NCBI GenBank assembly: GCA_033977485.1
Contig: CM066989.1
Span: 36,458,595 to 36,522,594 of the forward strand
Origin: Hydrangea macrophylla
Taxonomy: Eukaryota; Streptophyta; Magnoliopsida; Cornales; Hydrangeaceae
DNA: 64,000 nucleotides
Reading direction: 5' to 3'
Positions within the stretch are counted from its first letter, which is position 1, and each line of letters opens with the position of its first letter. This document shows, in pieces, positions 1-11,884 of the stretch. The position numbers and the translations under genes are program-made. A model generated the notes under the pieces. That model saw nothing but the letters and a program-made list of their open reading frames with translations, did no database searches and was not told the origin of the DNA.

Positions 1-30
1 ATAACCATCCTGGGAGCTAACTCAAGCAAA

Positions 31-185
31 AAAGACTCCGAAGTAGGCCGAGTCTCAACTCTCGGTCACTTCCCGAGCATTCAAAGACTCCGAATTAGGC
101 CGGGTCTCAACTCCCGGTCAGTTCCCGAGCACCTAAAGGTCCCGAGCTAGGCTGGGTCTCAACTCTCGGTCAGTTCCCGAGGACT
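31..185 (+). repeat. Tandem repeat of about 50-57 bp, three units, in the element tail
   Basis: Three diverged units, each built as 'gactccgaa...gtctcaactc..cggtcag/cttcccgagca'. The same array is present at 12620-12775 in the complete copy, so it belongs to the element's 3' untranslated tail. Confidence 0.7.
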
Positions 186-307
186 CACCAGGCTCAGAAG
201 CCCCGAGGCAGCTTCCACTAGCACTCAGACAGCGGCAAGTAACATCAAACTGATTTCCAAACTTGTCCCAATATAGCATCTGGCCAATCTTGGAAATGGG
301 GGGCAGC

Positions 308-833
308 TGACACGCCCAAAATATGACCGAGCGGTTCAAAATCAACAGCCCATCCGGGCCCACAAACATGATCCCGAGCATTACGGGCGTGATCCCGAGC
401 ATTACGGGCAGTTTCCTACTCAAGCTAGAAGACCAATGGAAAGTGCAAGCTATTTCCTAATCCAATTAGGAAACCCCACAATTAATGCCAATCTATATCA
501 ATAGGATTATATTTTCTTATCCATGTATGAGTAGGTCTCTTACATCTATAAAAGAGACCTCTCACCCCCCATTGAAGGGGCGGCCAATTCTGTAGTCTAC
601 ACAGCACCTCTACAAAAATTCACCATTATATGCATACACCCGGCCGGTATTACTGGTAGTGCCGCCCCTCTTTGTTGGCTTACCAGGCCCGCTGGTGATC
701 TGCTAGTGAACGTGCTCAGACACACCCGTGGACGTAGGTACCTTCATTAACAGGGCCGAACCACATACAAAAGATAGTCTCTCTCTCTCCTAAAATTGCT
801 CTACTTTACTCTTACTAAATTTTGGCATCATCA
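308..833 (+). repeat. 3' LTR of the truncated gag-only element
   Basis: Starts TG directly after a polypurine tract and ends CA. It is collinear with the LTRs at 9708-10358 and 12895-13582 but has internal deletions. It contains TATA box CTATAAAAG (546-554) and a CT-rich tract near 778-790. Confidence 0.85.
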
Positions 834-3367
834 AAAAGTATCTTCAAAATCACTTTCATTTAACTAATCACCATGGTATATAACCAATCAAAATAAATTT
901 TTGGTGGAGAGATTTTGGCAAAATTGGTACATTGCCAATCAAAGAACAAACTTGGTGTAAACATTGCCCCATGGCTCTTTAAAAATGTAAAGTTTGTAAC
1001 TTTTGAAGAGCCAAAATTTTCTTTTTAGAGTAGTATTTTTAAATGTTGGTCACAAAACTGAAACCAATTTTTGTTTGGACCCATAGTGTACGTCGGACAC
1101 TTCTCATCCGGCATGCTTGCTGATCGATCTTCCAATCGACGCTTTTATAATGAGCTCGAAGCACCAAGTGATATCCCATCATCATGGGAAATATGTAAAG
1201 CTTTTAGTCCGAGACCACATTGCTTAAATGCAATTATAATTAACCATGAGCAGCATACAGTACTTGTCTTCGAATGAGCCACATTGCTCTCACAACTCTA
1301 GGCTGCCACTAAACTGGGTCCCATTAGAGAATATTATGAGAGTTCTTACATTTGGCTGTTAATGCAAGCACATCTCTCTCTCTCTCTCTTCGAACCAGTG
1401 TTGTCATATGAATTAAATTGAACAATGATATCACGCACATCTCAACAACTTGGGCCACGAAATGCCAAAGTTGATTCAATATGCTTCTTTGTGTTGGAGT
1501 TGGCGTTGAACTCCAAGTCCATTGATAGACCATAAGATCCCCACTGCACAAGTTCGAAATCATCATTTATAATTTCGAAAATAAGCTTTTTTTCTTCATA
1601 TAAAACTGCTATAGAAAGAAATCACATGGTCATAACCTATTTTTGATGAGCACCATAAAGCTAAAATGGGTATTGATCAATTAAAGCCACAAGTGGCTTA
1701 AATAATTAACAAGTTTCAACACTTCGTGTAGTATCGAAAAACTCAAATGTATAAACAAAAACTTGTTCATGATCTTTAACCATATTTGGTTGAAAAATAC
1801 ACCCCCCGGGTGCATTTTCATCACTATTATTTGGGTGATTAACCAATATGGGTGATGAAAATGTTGGTGATTTTTTATTTCTACCATTGATGGATATTGA
1901 AAATTTTTCATAATCAATTTATTTTCATTCATTGGCTCATAATTTTGAAGAATAGTTGACACCCCCGGAGCCATTTCATACATTTTAGTTTTCAAACTAA
2001 ATGCTTGATCCTTTAATTCTTTCAACAATGGAATAAAATCATTTAGCCAATTTTCACTACCAAAATTTGATGTTGTTAGTAGTAAAACATACAACCCTTG
2101 AAAATTCATTTTGATACTTGTGTCCCACCACGCGTGTAAAAAATGTGTGGCTGGAAAATTATGTATGTATGAGCGTGCCAGGCAAGCATATTGCCAATGT
2201 GTGAAATCTAAACTGCGCCTCACCAGGGAGATTGTGGTGACGTTCGATGCTTTAACAAGGACTTTTCATCTTTGAGATGAACTAGAAAACTAAAAAGAAG
2301 AAGGAGAAGAAGAAGAAGAGAGAGTTCGAAGGATACCTTCGAAGTGATTGAACTATTCTATGACTACTCCTAAGAATTGCATTAAAAGAAAGTAAATCAT
2401 TGAAGGAATACTAAACTAAAACTAAACTAATGTAAAGTAAAGTAATAGCCATGGTGGCCAAATGAAAAGAATTACATAATGTTAAAATGTTTGTTGTTGG
2501 TCAAGGATCCATTACAAGGAGTACAAAACATCTATTTATAGATGAATTACATAATTACCTATTTGAATTTGAATATTTCCCTCCTATTACATTAACTAAC
2601 AATTCAAATTCCTCCAACTTCCAAGTAGTTAACTACCAATTAGTGGGAGATGCTCCTACAATGAGAAGTGTCTTCAAGTGAGTTCCATATATCTCCATCA
2701 CCGTCGATCTTCAAGTAATCACCTTTGATCTTCCCTTGTGATGCCAAGTGTCCTTCACTTAACTTCCAAGTAACCACCAACCAATTTAAATTGGTTTTCC
2801 ATATGACAATTATAATAATAAAATATAATAATATAATATAATATAACTTTATATACCAATACATATAAATATAATTTATGGTACAAACAAATATATTCTT
2901 CCACTTCAAGAACCAACTGATTGGGATGAGTCTTGGATTGAGCACCACGTTAAGCCCTCTTTGTTGGCTACAACCCAACCATTAGTTTTTAATTCTTGTC
3001 TTTATTTTTATTGTTTTTCATATGATAAATAGAGCCATTAACGAATTGGTTTTTAGAGATTCTCCAATGGAAAGAATAAAGCTACATATTGTACCTAAAC
3101 TTAAGAATTTTAAATTTGATTTCTAAATGTTTTAGTAGTTTTATCAACATGTAGTGATATGTGTTATCGGTGTCACATCATGTGGTACAATTGTTATAGC
3201 ATTTGAGAAACAAACGTGAAATTCATACTGTTATGATTCTCAAATTTGAATCTAAAATATTTTAACAATTGTATCACATGTTGTGACAATGATCAGTGGT
3301 ACTACATACCACCACAAGTGCAATGATATGGCTTAAAACTATTTCTCCAACTTGTAGCTTGGCTCTA
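834..3367. other. Non-coding stretch, no gene recognised
   Basis: AT-rich DNA with a CT microsatellite (1375-1392) and a GAA/GA tract (2298-2322). An open frame of about 180 codons on the minus strand (1681-2223) has no recognisable domain, starts at GTG, and has a composition rich in H, F, I, W and Y typical of chance frames. A 68-codon plus-strand frame at 1071-1277 is also unrecognised. Confidence 0.6.
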
Positions 3368-3917
3368 AGAGTAAATGCTAGAGTCACAAAGAGATGCTCA
3401 CAGAAGGATGTGGCACCCCATGTGGCGTCCCATCCCATGTGACACCCATTCTCATTTCTGCGTTATCCAACCAAAAAAAAAAACAAACAAGCAACAAAAT
3501 CACATAACTATTATAATGAAATAATTATAAAAAATGAACGCAAAGTTGTACAACTTTTGAAATTAGGACTGTGAAATTTGAGGGACTTTGATCTTGATTG
3601 GGAAGAAGATGTTGAGAGTTTGTATGCTACACGTATGTAATGATATCGATTGTCTTAGAGGATTCGATGATGAAAAGTACCCCGTAGAAGGTATTGGATT
3701 CCACACAATTGAAAGATCGAACTTCGAAAAGTGACTTCAAACCCAGAAAAGCCATTTTCCATACATGAATCCCGATTTTGTTAAAATCGCCTCTCAGAAT
3801 TCATATTCACTCAGAGTTAAGTGTGGTGACTTCTACTACCACATAGATGCCACATGAGATGGCATATCATTTTTTGCGTATCTCTTTGTGAATCTTTTGT
3901 GACTCTAGCGTTACTCA
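3368..3917. mobile_element. Outer MITE of a related pair, terminal inverted repeats about 60 bp
   Basis: The left end (3368, agagtaaatgctagagtcac) is the inverted complement of the right end (gtgactctagcgttactca, to 3917). The neighbouring arms also pair (agatgctcacagaaggatgtggc against the inverted stretch near 3855-3890). The roughly 430 bp between the arms shows no coding signal. The termini match the family of the MITE at 3926-4110, so either this is a longer member of that family or a short one carrying an insertion. Confidence 0.6.
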
Positions 3918-3925
3918 TTTCTATT

Positions 3926-4110
3926 AGAGTAATGCCAGAGTCACAAAAGAGTCACAAAGAAATGCTTACAAAAGGATGTGGCATCCCATGTGATGCACAT
4001 ATGGCAGAGTTAAGTGTGGTGGGTCCTACTACCACATGAGTACCACATGAGATGCCACATCCTTTTGTGCATATCTCTTTGTGACTCTTTTGTGATTCTG
4101 GCATTACTCT
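3926..4110. mobile_element. MITE, 185 bp, long terminal inverted repeats
   Basis: Nearly the whole element is two inverted arms. AGAGTAATGCCAGAGTCACA at the left end is matched by the inverse of TGTGATTCTGGCATTACTCT at the right end, and pairing continues through the AAAGGATGTGGCATC segment. It starts 9 bp after the related element at 3368-3917. A clean target duplication was not found. Confidence 0.75.
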
Positions 4111-4637
4111 TTCAATTAATTACATGGTATCTTGGAGACTATTTTCAAGCACAACTGATCAACCAAATAAATTAAACGCCTATTTGTCATTTACATATGT
4201 AACAGTGACATTCACGGTTAGATTTGAAGTCGGTACTAAAAATAAAAGAGAAGCCTTCTAAAAAAAAATAAAAATAAAAGAGAAGCTATTGTTATCGTTA
4301 TTTCTATGATTGTGATTACGTCATTACCCACATATGTAATTTGGGTCGGGTCATGACATGGACAAGCTAATTTTCCTTTATCAGCCATCGCTTCATAGAA
4401 ACCCAAAATTAACCCATCAATTTTACTGCAAGCCATTGAATTTGTCATGAATTCCTTGCATCTCATCCCCTAAGTTCTAATAATATTGATTCTTGAGTCG
4501 ATCTTAATCCGAAATCTTTGAAAATTGATTATTGAGTCGATCTTAATCCGATTTCCAAAGAATTGAGTCGAACGGGGTCAACGGAAGGTTCAAATCCAAC
4601 CGGTGTAACCATAACCTGGTTGGCTCTGATACCACTT
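4111..4637. other. Non-coding stretch with a short direct repeat
   Basis: No gene seen. A direct duplication containing 'attgagtcgatcttaatccga' occurs twice between about 4490 and 4555. It ends at a minus-strand primer-binding-site-like sequence (4622-4634). Confidence 0.5.
4622..4634 (-). promoter_or_regulatory. Primer binding site for initiator Met tRNA, minus strand
   Basis: Read on the minus strand it is TGGTATCAGAGCC, the standard plant LTR-element primer site complementary to initiator tRNA-Met. It lies 3 bp from the CA end of a possible LTR (4638-5007). Confidence 0.55.
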
Positions 4638-5007
4638 TGTCAGGACTCAAGCTTATTCGAAGCTAAATTCTCCCTCATCTCACGCATAGGGATGAAGAAT
4701 AGAACAGACATGGAGAGATGAATATAGAGATAGAGAAAGGAGAGGAATAAGCAAGAATAAAGTCAAGATTTCCATACATTCTTCTCAGTACACAGTGCAT
4801 ACAAAATGCAAGGAAGGTCTGTTAGAATTAGTTGGTTTTAACAAGAAATTCAGTTTTAATCCAGCTAATCTCAAACCACCACATAGCATTTTACAACAAT
4901 CAAATACAAATAAAAACGACATCGTTGAACAACCACCTAAATTCTATTACAATCAAACAAAACACCATATTGCATGATCAATGTGTCGTCAATGTCCGGT
5001 CATGACA
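4638..5007 (-). mobile_element. Possible 5' LTR of a minus-strand LTR element
   Basis: On the plus strand it begins TGTCA and ends TGACA, so on the minus strand it has TG...CA ends with a 5-bp inverted terminus. The primer site at 4622-4634 follows directly. No partner LTR or coding internal region is visible to the left, so the element is truncated or highly decayed. Boundaries are inferred from the terminal motif alone. Confidence 0.4.
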
Positions 5008-5473
5008 AAATCACTGAAATTTTCCAAATTTTCAACCAATGTGATGGTGAAGGAGATTTTTCTCTCCTCCTCTTGCCTATTTGTAACAATGAGTTGTAAC
5101 GCTAGTATTATTCTTTATATTATTATGATATGAAAATAGAATTCGAAGTATTCAGCAATTAAAATATTATCCGCAACTATGCTTACGTTTTTTCATAGAA
5201 TTAGATCTAGAACATGAAATTAATAGCTTAGCTACACAATTGTTTATTAAAACACAGATGCTAACCCACTAGATTAGATCACATATCTTCATTCTGCAAT
5301 CAATATTTTTATTTCTAAATAAATTATCATTCACATCTAATCTCATTCAAAAAACAGAGATGGTAAACAACTTTTGGCCACAGACAAACATCTAAACAAG
5401 GGAAATAACTTAAATGAGATATACATAAGCTACCTTATTATTCGAACCATTCACTGAAGATCTTGCAATATTT
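5008..5473. other. Downstream region of the PUT gene
   Basis: AT-rich sequence without coding signal between the LTR candidate and the transporter stop codon. It should contain the minus-strand 3' untranslated region. Several AATAAA-like hexamers occur when read on the minus strand, but none can be chosen with confidence. Confidence 0.4.
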
Positions 5474-6895
5474 TTAATCGATTAAGGACTGAACGCTCTC
5501 ATGAGTAGAACCATGAAGATCCGGAAGATCAGAGCTTACAGAGAACTTAACCCATCTCTTTTTCTCGACATACTTGAGACAAGGCTGCATAACTAGCCCA
5601 ATCACAACAGCAACGAGACTTACAATCATGACTTTGAGTGAAGAAAGAGCCAAAACAACACAAATCAATATAGTTGGAGGAATACACATTAGAACAGCCC
5701 CAACGGTTCCCATGGGTATCTTGTACGGCCGAGATGCATCTGGGTATTTTATTCTCAACCGTATAAACGCTATGAACTCCAAAATCATACCGAAACAATA
5801 CAAGAAATTTTCCGCAGCTACTATCTCTTGAAAGCTAAGCCAAGAAAGCAAAACCACACCCGATGCGGAGAATAAGATCCCGACTAAAGGAGTTCCGTAG
5901 CGAGATCTCTCAGCAAAGAATTCCGGAAGCATCCCTCTCTCAGCCATACCGAGAAGCTGGAAAGAATCGCTACTCATCTCAGCCACAAACATACCCATAT
6001 TTGACATTGCAGCCGCCCCTTGGACCCACCATCTTAACCATACACCCCCGAGCATTTTAGCAATATCTGAGAAATACCCGTCAGTCCACAAGTCACGGTT
6101 TAGTGGAATAGCTCCAGTGCCGGTTAGTAGAGGGACTAAATAGCTGAAAACAACTAAAATTATTGCATAGAAAAGAGCCTTCGGTAGAGTCGTCTTCGTG
6201 TCATCCACCTCTCCGGCAAGTGTGCTTATTGAGTCCCAATAGTTCAGATTCCAAAAAAGAGTATTTAGATACAAATTCCAATCCACATTGTTTATATCCA
6301 CCGCTAACCATCTTGATGGCCTTAACTTTGGAATTGCCATAACTCCCATAAATATGAAAGGAATGATAGAGAGAATCCCCAATAGAACAGCAGCCCATCC
6401 CACAACGGTTAAGCCCCTATAGTTCATGTACGTGAGGATTATAGTCAAAGCCAGTATTGATATTACCCTCACAGGACCACCACTTAACGCGGGGATTCCC
6501 GATTTCAAATAATCAAGAAATAAAACAGGGTATAAAGCATTATCGATGACTCCACTTAGCCATTTCATCCAACCCTGCTGAAATCCCCAATACGGCCCCA
6601 AAGCAGATGAAACCCAAACCACGTAGCCACCACTTTCCGGGAACATGGTACCCATCTCAGCTGTTATTAGGGCTTCTGGAATGCTCCATATGATCGGAAA
6701 GACCAAGAACCCGAGAAGGGCTAGAAGGGGGCCAGCTGCTTGCACACTGTCCTCAATGCCAAACGGTCCACCTGATACTTCGTAGAAGATAAGAAAAACA
6801 AGGGGCAAAACGGAGACTTTCCTAGCCTTATTTACCCTAGGAGGAGAAGGTACTTCATTAATCCCAACATATTCTACACTGTTGTGTCCCTCCAT
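5474..6895 (-). CDS. Polyamine transporter, LAT/PUT family (RMV1/PUT3-like)
   Basis: A 473-residue multi-pass membrane protein of the amino acid-polyamine-organocation superfamily. Plant PUT proteins import polyamines such as putrescine and spermidine (and paraquat) by proton-coupled transport. The frame is uninterrupted in one exon. The N-terminal tail is short and hydrophilic. The first membrane segment holds [15 protein letters not shown] (about residues 38-52), the family's substrate-site signature. Further conserved blocks are [73 protein letters not shown] and [14 protein letters not shown]. About 12 hydrophobic segments are present, and the tail [14 protein letters not shown] matches plant PUTs. 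The ATG at 6893-6895 was chosen because the frame upstream has no other ATG and a 3' splice site lies 40 bp upstream. It is the only apparently functional host gene here. The exact paralogue (PUT1-PUT5) is not settled. Confidence 0.95.
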   Translation of the reverse strand: MEGHNSVEYVGINEVPSPPRVNKARKVSVLPLVFLIFYEVSGGPFGIEDSVQAAGPLLALLGFLVFPIIWSIPEALITAEMGTMFPESGGYVVWVSSALGPYWGFQQGWMKWLSGVIDNALYPVLFLDYLKSGIPALSGGPVRVISILALTIILTYMNYRGLTVVGWAAVLLGILSIIPFIFMGVMAIPKLRPSRWLAVDINNVDWNLYLNTLFWNLNYWDSISTLAGEVDDTKTTLPKALFYAIILVVFSYLVPLLTGTGAIPLNRDLWTDGYFSDIAKMLGGVWLRWWVQGAAAMSNMGMFVAEMSSDSFQLLGMAERGMLPEFFAERSRYGTPLVGILFSASGVVLLSWLSFQEIVAAENFLYCFGMILEFIAFIRLRIKYPDASRPYKIPMGTVGAVLMCIPPTILICVVLALSSLKVMIVSLVAVVIGLVMQPCLKYVEKKRWVKFSVSSDLPDLHGSTHESVQSLID

Positions 6896-6934
6896 TGCAA
6901 TAGAAGCTTGTCTAGTACATGTGCTCCTCAATTT

Positions 6935-6940
6935 CTGCAA
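6935..6940 (-). promoter_or_regulatory. Probable 3' splice site of a 5'-leader intron of the PUT gene
   Basis: On the minus strand TTGCAG follows a branch-point-like CTTGATGAC at about 6946-6954. The codons between it and the ATG at 6895 look non-coding. This suggests a leader intron; the donor and first exon would lie further upstream (higher coordinates) and were not identified. Confidence 0.4.
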
Positions 6941-9164
6941 TAGGTCATCAAGTTTGTCAACAATAAACTGAGTTTGGTCTCACTTCAAGAAATTATAGAA
7001 GGGAAACACAACACATAATCAAGAATCATAGAAAGGTTTTCTCAGACAATAACCACCACCCCTTGTCCCAAACTAGCTTGGATAGACTTCATAAATATTG
7101 TTTCCCCATCTACGTCCGAAACCATAGCCACCTTTAGACAATATGTGATATCAAGTATTTCTTTATTACCAATCTATGTAGCACGGGCACCTCGATTCTG
7201 AAGGTGTTCGAGCCGGAAGCGTATCACTCACCGTAAAGCGTTGGACAAGCCTAGACACATTTTGGATCCCCGAAAAATGTGCTGGACTTATTCTTTTCAC
7301 ATCAAATACACATACAGACACGAAGTGGACATGACACAGTGGCTCTCTTTAAAATGTTTTTAAATTTTTGAGGTAGAAGAGATTAGTAATGGGCTTATTG
7401 AGAGGAATTAATTTTAAAAAAATACAATCTTATTCCCTGATTGATTCCTCAATTTCTTATTTGCCAAATCCTACATTTTTAGTACTTATTATGTCGCTAT
7501 GTCCGTGTCTGTATCCGTGGTACATAACACAGACCACAAATCATGTCAATTTTGGTCTCCTCTATCCTATGCCTAGCATTACTCTCTCGGGATCATCTAT
7601 GATACATCATAATGGTTTTGGTTATATCATACATCCCAATTTGGTGCCAAAATGTGGTAGTTTGGTCTCAAAATACCAAAGTGGTTTTCAGAGATACAAG
7701 TATACAACATATTGGGACCAAGTTACAATATATTAGGATGTATATAAATCCAAACCAAACAAGATGTATCATAGAATTTTCCTACTCTCAATATGGTTGC
7801 CGTCAATATCAATCACCGGTGTAGTCATTGTACACGTACAAACCATCAAAATTGATTTCCTGTTATATTATCTGAAATGAAATCTATTTCTATACTTATT
7901 GCGAACTAATTCATTTCTATGCATGTCTAACAATGGACTCATTTCTATTTCTATCTTTGGTTTCACACATTTAAATTTAATAACAAAGTCACTGTGTCAA
8001 TTTGCCCGTCAATTTGACAATGGTGAGGAGAAACAGTTTCACAAAATTTTTGAGAAAGTAAATAATGACAAAGTCAATTTGAACAACGATAACTCAACAA
8101 ACTAAGAGTTGGGTTTTATCAGATTCACCCAAAACAACAAAAACAAAAAAAAGTACTTGCAGAAAACAACTCACAACCACAAACAGAACACAAAAAGATG
8201 AACAGAACACTAAGAAACTCTTTGACCAAAAAAAAAAAAAACACTAAGCAACTCAGAAATAGGGAAAATTCTATGATATATGCTAGTGGTTTTGGTCTCA
8301 TGATTTTAGTCCCAAAATATTATAACTTATAACGTGGTACCAACATGCAAGTTTAGAAAACCATTATGGTTTAAAGTTACAAAATGTTGGAACCTATGTA
8401 TTTTAGGACTAAATTAGTACTCCATTGTCCCATAATTTGAATCTTGTAATTTATTTTTGGGATGCCCCAAAATTATTGTCCACTTTTCTAAATTAGTATA
8501 CTATTTTTTTTTTTTTTCAAAACTACCCATTCCTTGAAATCTACCCAGATAAAATTGAAAGTTGTTGTAATGACTGGGGCATTTGTGAAAAGTAAGTATT
8601 AAATTCTTTTTGTCCCATCAAAAATTGAGTTCCAAAGATGGACTCAAAATTATGGTACGGATAGAGTAAAATTTTGGCACCAAAGTGGGATGTAAGATAC
8701 AAGAAATAGAAGAATCCAAGAAATAGAGAATTGTATAATAATCAAATTATGAAATCTAATACCCCAACTAATCCAAATACAGATTCAAAATCTGAACAAT
8801 TGACCCAAAAATAAAAATTATTTGTAAGCAATTTTGGAGCACAGAGAAAAATAAACAATAAAAACAAGAAATAAAAAACAGAGGAAATAAGGATAGATTA
8901 CTAACAGTAAACAGACGAACCATGAAAGAAAACCCAAATCGATTCGGATTTCGTTAGCCACTTTCCGTCATTGTAGACCAAGCTTCGAAGGAAAGATGGA
9001 GATGTTGCAGTTCAATGCATACACATATAGACATATAGAAGAAACATGTAGATTTGAGGGCATCTTTGTGTGCGTCATTGTGTGCAGATGTGTATGACAC
9101 AGAGAGACAGAGGGGTCAATACACGGTCGTATTCTCAACTAAAGAGCTGAATTAATTAAATTAA
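6941..9164. other. Upstream region of the PUT gene, no other gene seen
   Basis: AT-rich, with poly-A and poly-T runs (8228-8242, 8505-8518) and no recognisable protein. The small open frames at 7389-7824 and 7899-8105 have no family signature. It probably contains the transporter's promoter, leader exon and leader intron. Confidence 0.5.
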
Positions 9165-9397
9165 GGGTAAATTAAAGCACCACCCCCTGAACTATAACCA
9201 TTTTTCACTAACACCCCCAAAACTTTAAAATTGAACAAACTCATCTCTGAACTATCTAAAATGAACAAACTCATCCCTAAAGAAGGGGTTTTAGTGTCAA
9301 TATAGGGTAGTTTAGGGGGTGATTTTGTACAGTTTTAAAATTTATGAGGTATTAGTGAAAATGGTCATAGTTCATAGAGTGTTATTGTAATTTACCC
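9165..9397. mobile_element. MITE, about 233 bp, Mutator-type target duplication
   Basis: The ends are inverted (GGGTAAATTA... and ...TAATTTACCC) and the inner arms also pair (CACCCCCTGAACTAT, the AACTTTAAAATTGAACAAACTCA block and its inverse). The flanking 9-mers TTAAATTAA (9156-9164) and ATAAATTAA (9398-9406) match at 8 of 9 positions, consistent with a Mutator-like (MULE) 9-bp duplication. A second copy of the family is at 14702-14932. Confidence 0.75.
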
Positions 9398-9707
9398 ATA
9401 AATTAACTGAGATTTTCATTGCGTTTGGAACGTGGGGTGCGAGAGATACCAATTCACTCAAGCTTAAGTTAACCCATTGACCAAATTAATTAAATATTGC
9501 GTACAGACATATATCTTAGGTACAGCCGTGGGAGACACTCAATGGAAATTGTAGTAAGGGTGAGCAAATGTGAGCAATTTTAATACAATGGAGTCCACTA
9601 TTTAACACTATTAATTGTTTTTTATTTAATTTTGGTTCCAACTACATTAGTCAGTAAAAGAGTAGAGTGAGCAAAAGTAAATAATTTTGGGATAAACAAA
9701 AATGTAT
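9398..9707. other. Short non-coding flank of the gag-only element
   Basis: No gene or repeat recognised. It ends with the left target duplication TGTAT (9703-9707). Confidence 0.5.
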
Positions 9708-10358
9708 TGATACGCCCAAAATTGGCTCTATCTTATGACCGAGCGGTTCAAAATCAGCTGCTAGTCTGTGCCCCGGGCAAATCATGCACAACTCCTCAGA
9801 AGCATCAGCCCGAGCGGTTCATCCAGGACTCGGCCAACAGCTCGGGAAAACCGCACAAGCACATCCCACCGCGGGAACAGCCCATCCGGGCCCACAGGTA
9901 TGATCCCGAGCATTACGGGCAGTTTCCTACTCAAACTAGAAGACTAATGGCAAGTGCACACTATTTCCTAATCCAATTAGGAAATCCCCATAATTAATGC
10001 CAATCTATATCAATAGGATTATATTTCCTTATCCATGTATGAGTAGGTCTCTTACATCTATAAAAGAGACCTCTCACCCCCCATTGAAGGGGCCGCCAAT
10101 TTTTTAGTCTACACAGCACCTCTATAAAATTCACCATTATATGCATACACCCGGCCGGTATTACTGGTAGTGCCACCCCTCTTTGTTGGCTCACCAGGCC
10201 CGCCGGTGATCTGCTAGTGAACGTGCTCAAACACACCCGTGGACGTATGTACTTTCATTAACAGGGTCGAACCACATACAAAAAATAGTCTCTCTCACTC
10301 TCTCTCTCTCTCTCCTAAAATTGCTCTACTTTACTCTTACCAAATTTCGGCATCATCA
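9708..10358 (+). repeat. 5' LTR of the gag-only element
   Basis: TG...CA ends, TATA box CTATAAAAG at 10058-10066, CT microsatellite near 10290-10314. The 37-bp length difference from the right LTR comes mostly from the microsatellite and a duplicated 'gatcccgagcat' segment. Confidence 0.9.
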
Positions 10359-10360
10359 GT

Positions 10361-10380
10361 TTGGCACCGTCTGTGGGAAC
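10361..10380 (+). promoter_or_regulatory. Primer binding site region of the gag-only element
   Basis: TTTGGCACCGTCTGTGGGAA sits just after the 5' LTR. It resembles the TGGCGCCGT... primer sites of plant Gypsy elements. The tRNA was not assigned. Confidence 0.6.
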
Positions 10381-10418
10381 GACAAGTTCTTCATCAACAA
10401 ATTTCTTGGCTGATAGCC

Positions 10419-11768
10419 ATGCCTCCGAAGAAGAGTGAGAAGACTGCACAGCAGTCCAACCGGGATGTTTCTCCGGCCCCGGCACCGACTGCGGTAGTCA
10501 TGACATCTGAGCAGATCACCGCGACCCTCACACAACTCTTGGAGGGCCAACGTCAACTCCAGCAACAGATCGAAGCCCTGCTGACCCAGCAAAGCAGTCC
10601 TCCAGTGGCCGGGAAACGACCCGGGAACGTTGCGCACGGTCGGGAATCGATCTTGACCAGACAACGTGCCTGAGCTAACCTGTCCCCCGTTGAGGATGCC
10701 AGAGACATCAACAGTAGGCGTACTGCCCGAGAGGAAAGGCAGGAGCATATGGCCCGGGAATCAGTCCAGGGTCACTCGGTCAAGAGCCGAGTTGCCCCTG
10801 GGCACACGGTTACCCGGAGTCATAGTCGAGCCCGATCCCAGAGGACAGCACCCCGCCATGAAGAAAAAGCCTCTTCCACCGACCCGACCAACCCCTCGGA
10901 TACCGGTCAGGAAGGAGTGGAAGCCCGAATCAAGGACTTGCAGAAACAGATCGACGGAGTGGCCAAAAAGCTTGGTCAAAACCGCGCTCAAAATCAGGCC
11001 AATACCGAGACAGAGTCCCCGTTCTCCAGCCAGATCACGAGGTTTGCCATCCCGCGCAAATTCAAGCAGCCTCGCCTAGATCCCTACAACGACTCGGGAA
11101 GCCCGGTCGACCACGTCCGGAGCTACAAGGCTCAGATGGCCCTAGCCACCAACTCTGATGAACTACATTGCCTAGCCTTCCCCAACACTTTGAAAGGCCC
11201 TGCCGTGCAGTGGTTTTACTCCTTGGAGCCCCGATCGGTCTGGAGTTTCAAACAACTCAGCAAGCAGTTCATTAACCAGTTCGCCGGCATGCATGAACGG
11301 CCAAAGCCGGACATGCAGCTACTGACAGTCAGACAACGGAATAATGAGTCCCTCAAGGAGTTCACCGATCGGTTCAACCAACAGAAGCTTCAAATCCGAA
11401 ATTTGAACGAGACAATCGCCATCATAGCCTTCTGCTCGGGAGTTCAGCACACCAAGTGCGCCGCGTCGTTCCACAGAAACCGACCGAAAACTTTGGTCGA
11501 GCTCTCTGAGAGGGTTGGAAAATACATTGACACTGAAGAGTTTCTGAAGACCAAAGACACCGGGGAAGAAAACAACGAGTCTTCCAGAAATAAGCGAAAG
11601 CGAGATCAGCCCGAGAGTTCTGACAGTTCCTTCAGCTCACAATACGCAGGGTCTGGCAGTCCCGACCCGACCTTCAGTTCGCAGCGGTCTGAGTCCGGCA
11701 GCCCCGGCCCGATCTCCAATTCATATCGGTCAGGATCAAGCAGTTCCGACTTTGCCTCCAGCACATAG
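10419..11768 (+). pseudogene. Gag of the gag-only element, one in-frame stop
   Basis: About 449 codons from ATG 10419 to the stop ending at 11768, broken only by TGA at 10671-10673, after which the same frame continues. The N-terminus is Lys/Ser/Pro-rich with a Gln-rich coiled stretch (QRQLQQQIEALLTQQ). An Arg-rich linker and a second coiled segment (RIKDLQKQIDGVAKKLGQ) follow. The retrotransposon Gag core begins at FSSQITRFAIPRKFKQPRLD and runs through PVDHVRSYKAQMAL, FPNTLKGPAVQWFYSL, FKQLSKQFINQF and LKEFTDRFNQQ. The C-terminus is a Ser/Gly/Pro-rich tail; no zinc knuckle was seen. The stop sits in an Arg/Ala-rich stretch and could be a CGA-to-TGA change, typical of methylated-CpG decay. 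Gag would form particles for packaging the RNA. Confidence 0.85.
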
Positions 11769-11884
11769 AAGTCAGAAGCCCGACGATCCTGATCCGACCT
11801 CCTGTCTCCATCGGTCTAGAAGAGCCCGACTACAGTGGTACTTGCTTGATCACCACATGAGGCTCCACCGATTGTCAGAGAGCT

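Larger units (their letters stand above)
1..833 (+). mobile_element. 3' end of a gag-only (TR-GAG-like) LTR retrotransposon, cut by the window edge
   Basis: The internal tail (1-307) and right LTR (308-833) match the complete element at 9708-13582: the same decamer-rich repeats, the same purine tract (aatggggggcagc, 295-307) before the LTR, and the same LTR end (CATCATCA at 826-833). The LTR begins TGACACGCCC and is shorter than the other copies, lacking blocks after its first 15 bases and in its promoter-distal part. The five bases after it (AAAAG, 834-838) should be the target duplication, but the left end lies outside the window. A TATA box (CTATAAAAG) is at 546-554. It is an independent insertion from the copy at 9708, because the flanks differ. 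Confidence 0.85.

Noticed and set aside
1681..2223. 180-codon minus-strand open frame
   Set aside because: No recognisable domain, no ATG at its start and an unusual composition; treated as chance.
10356..10748. 130-codon minus-strand frame over the gag N-terminus
   Set aside because: Antisense shadow of gag in GC-rich sequence; no family signature.
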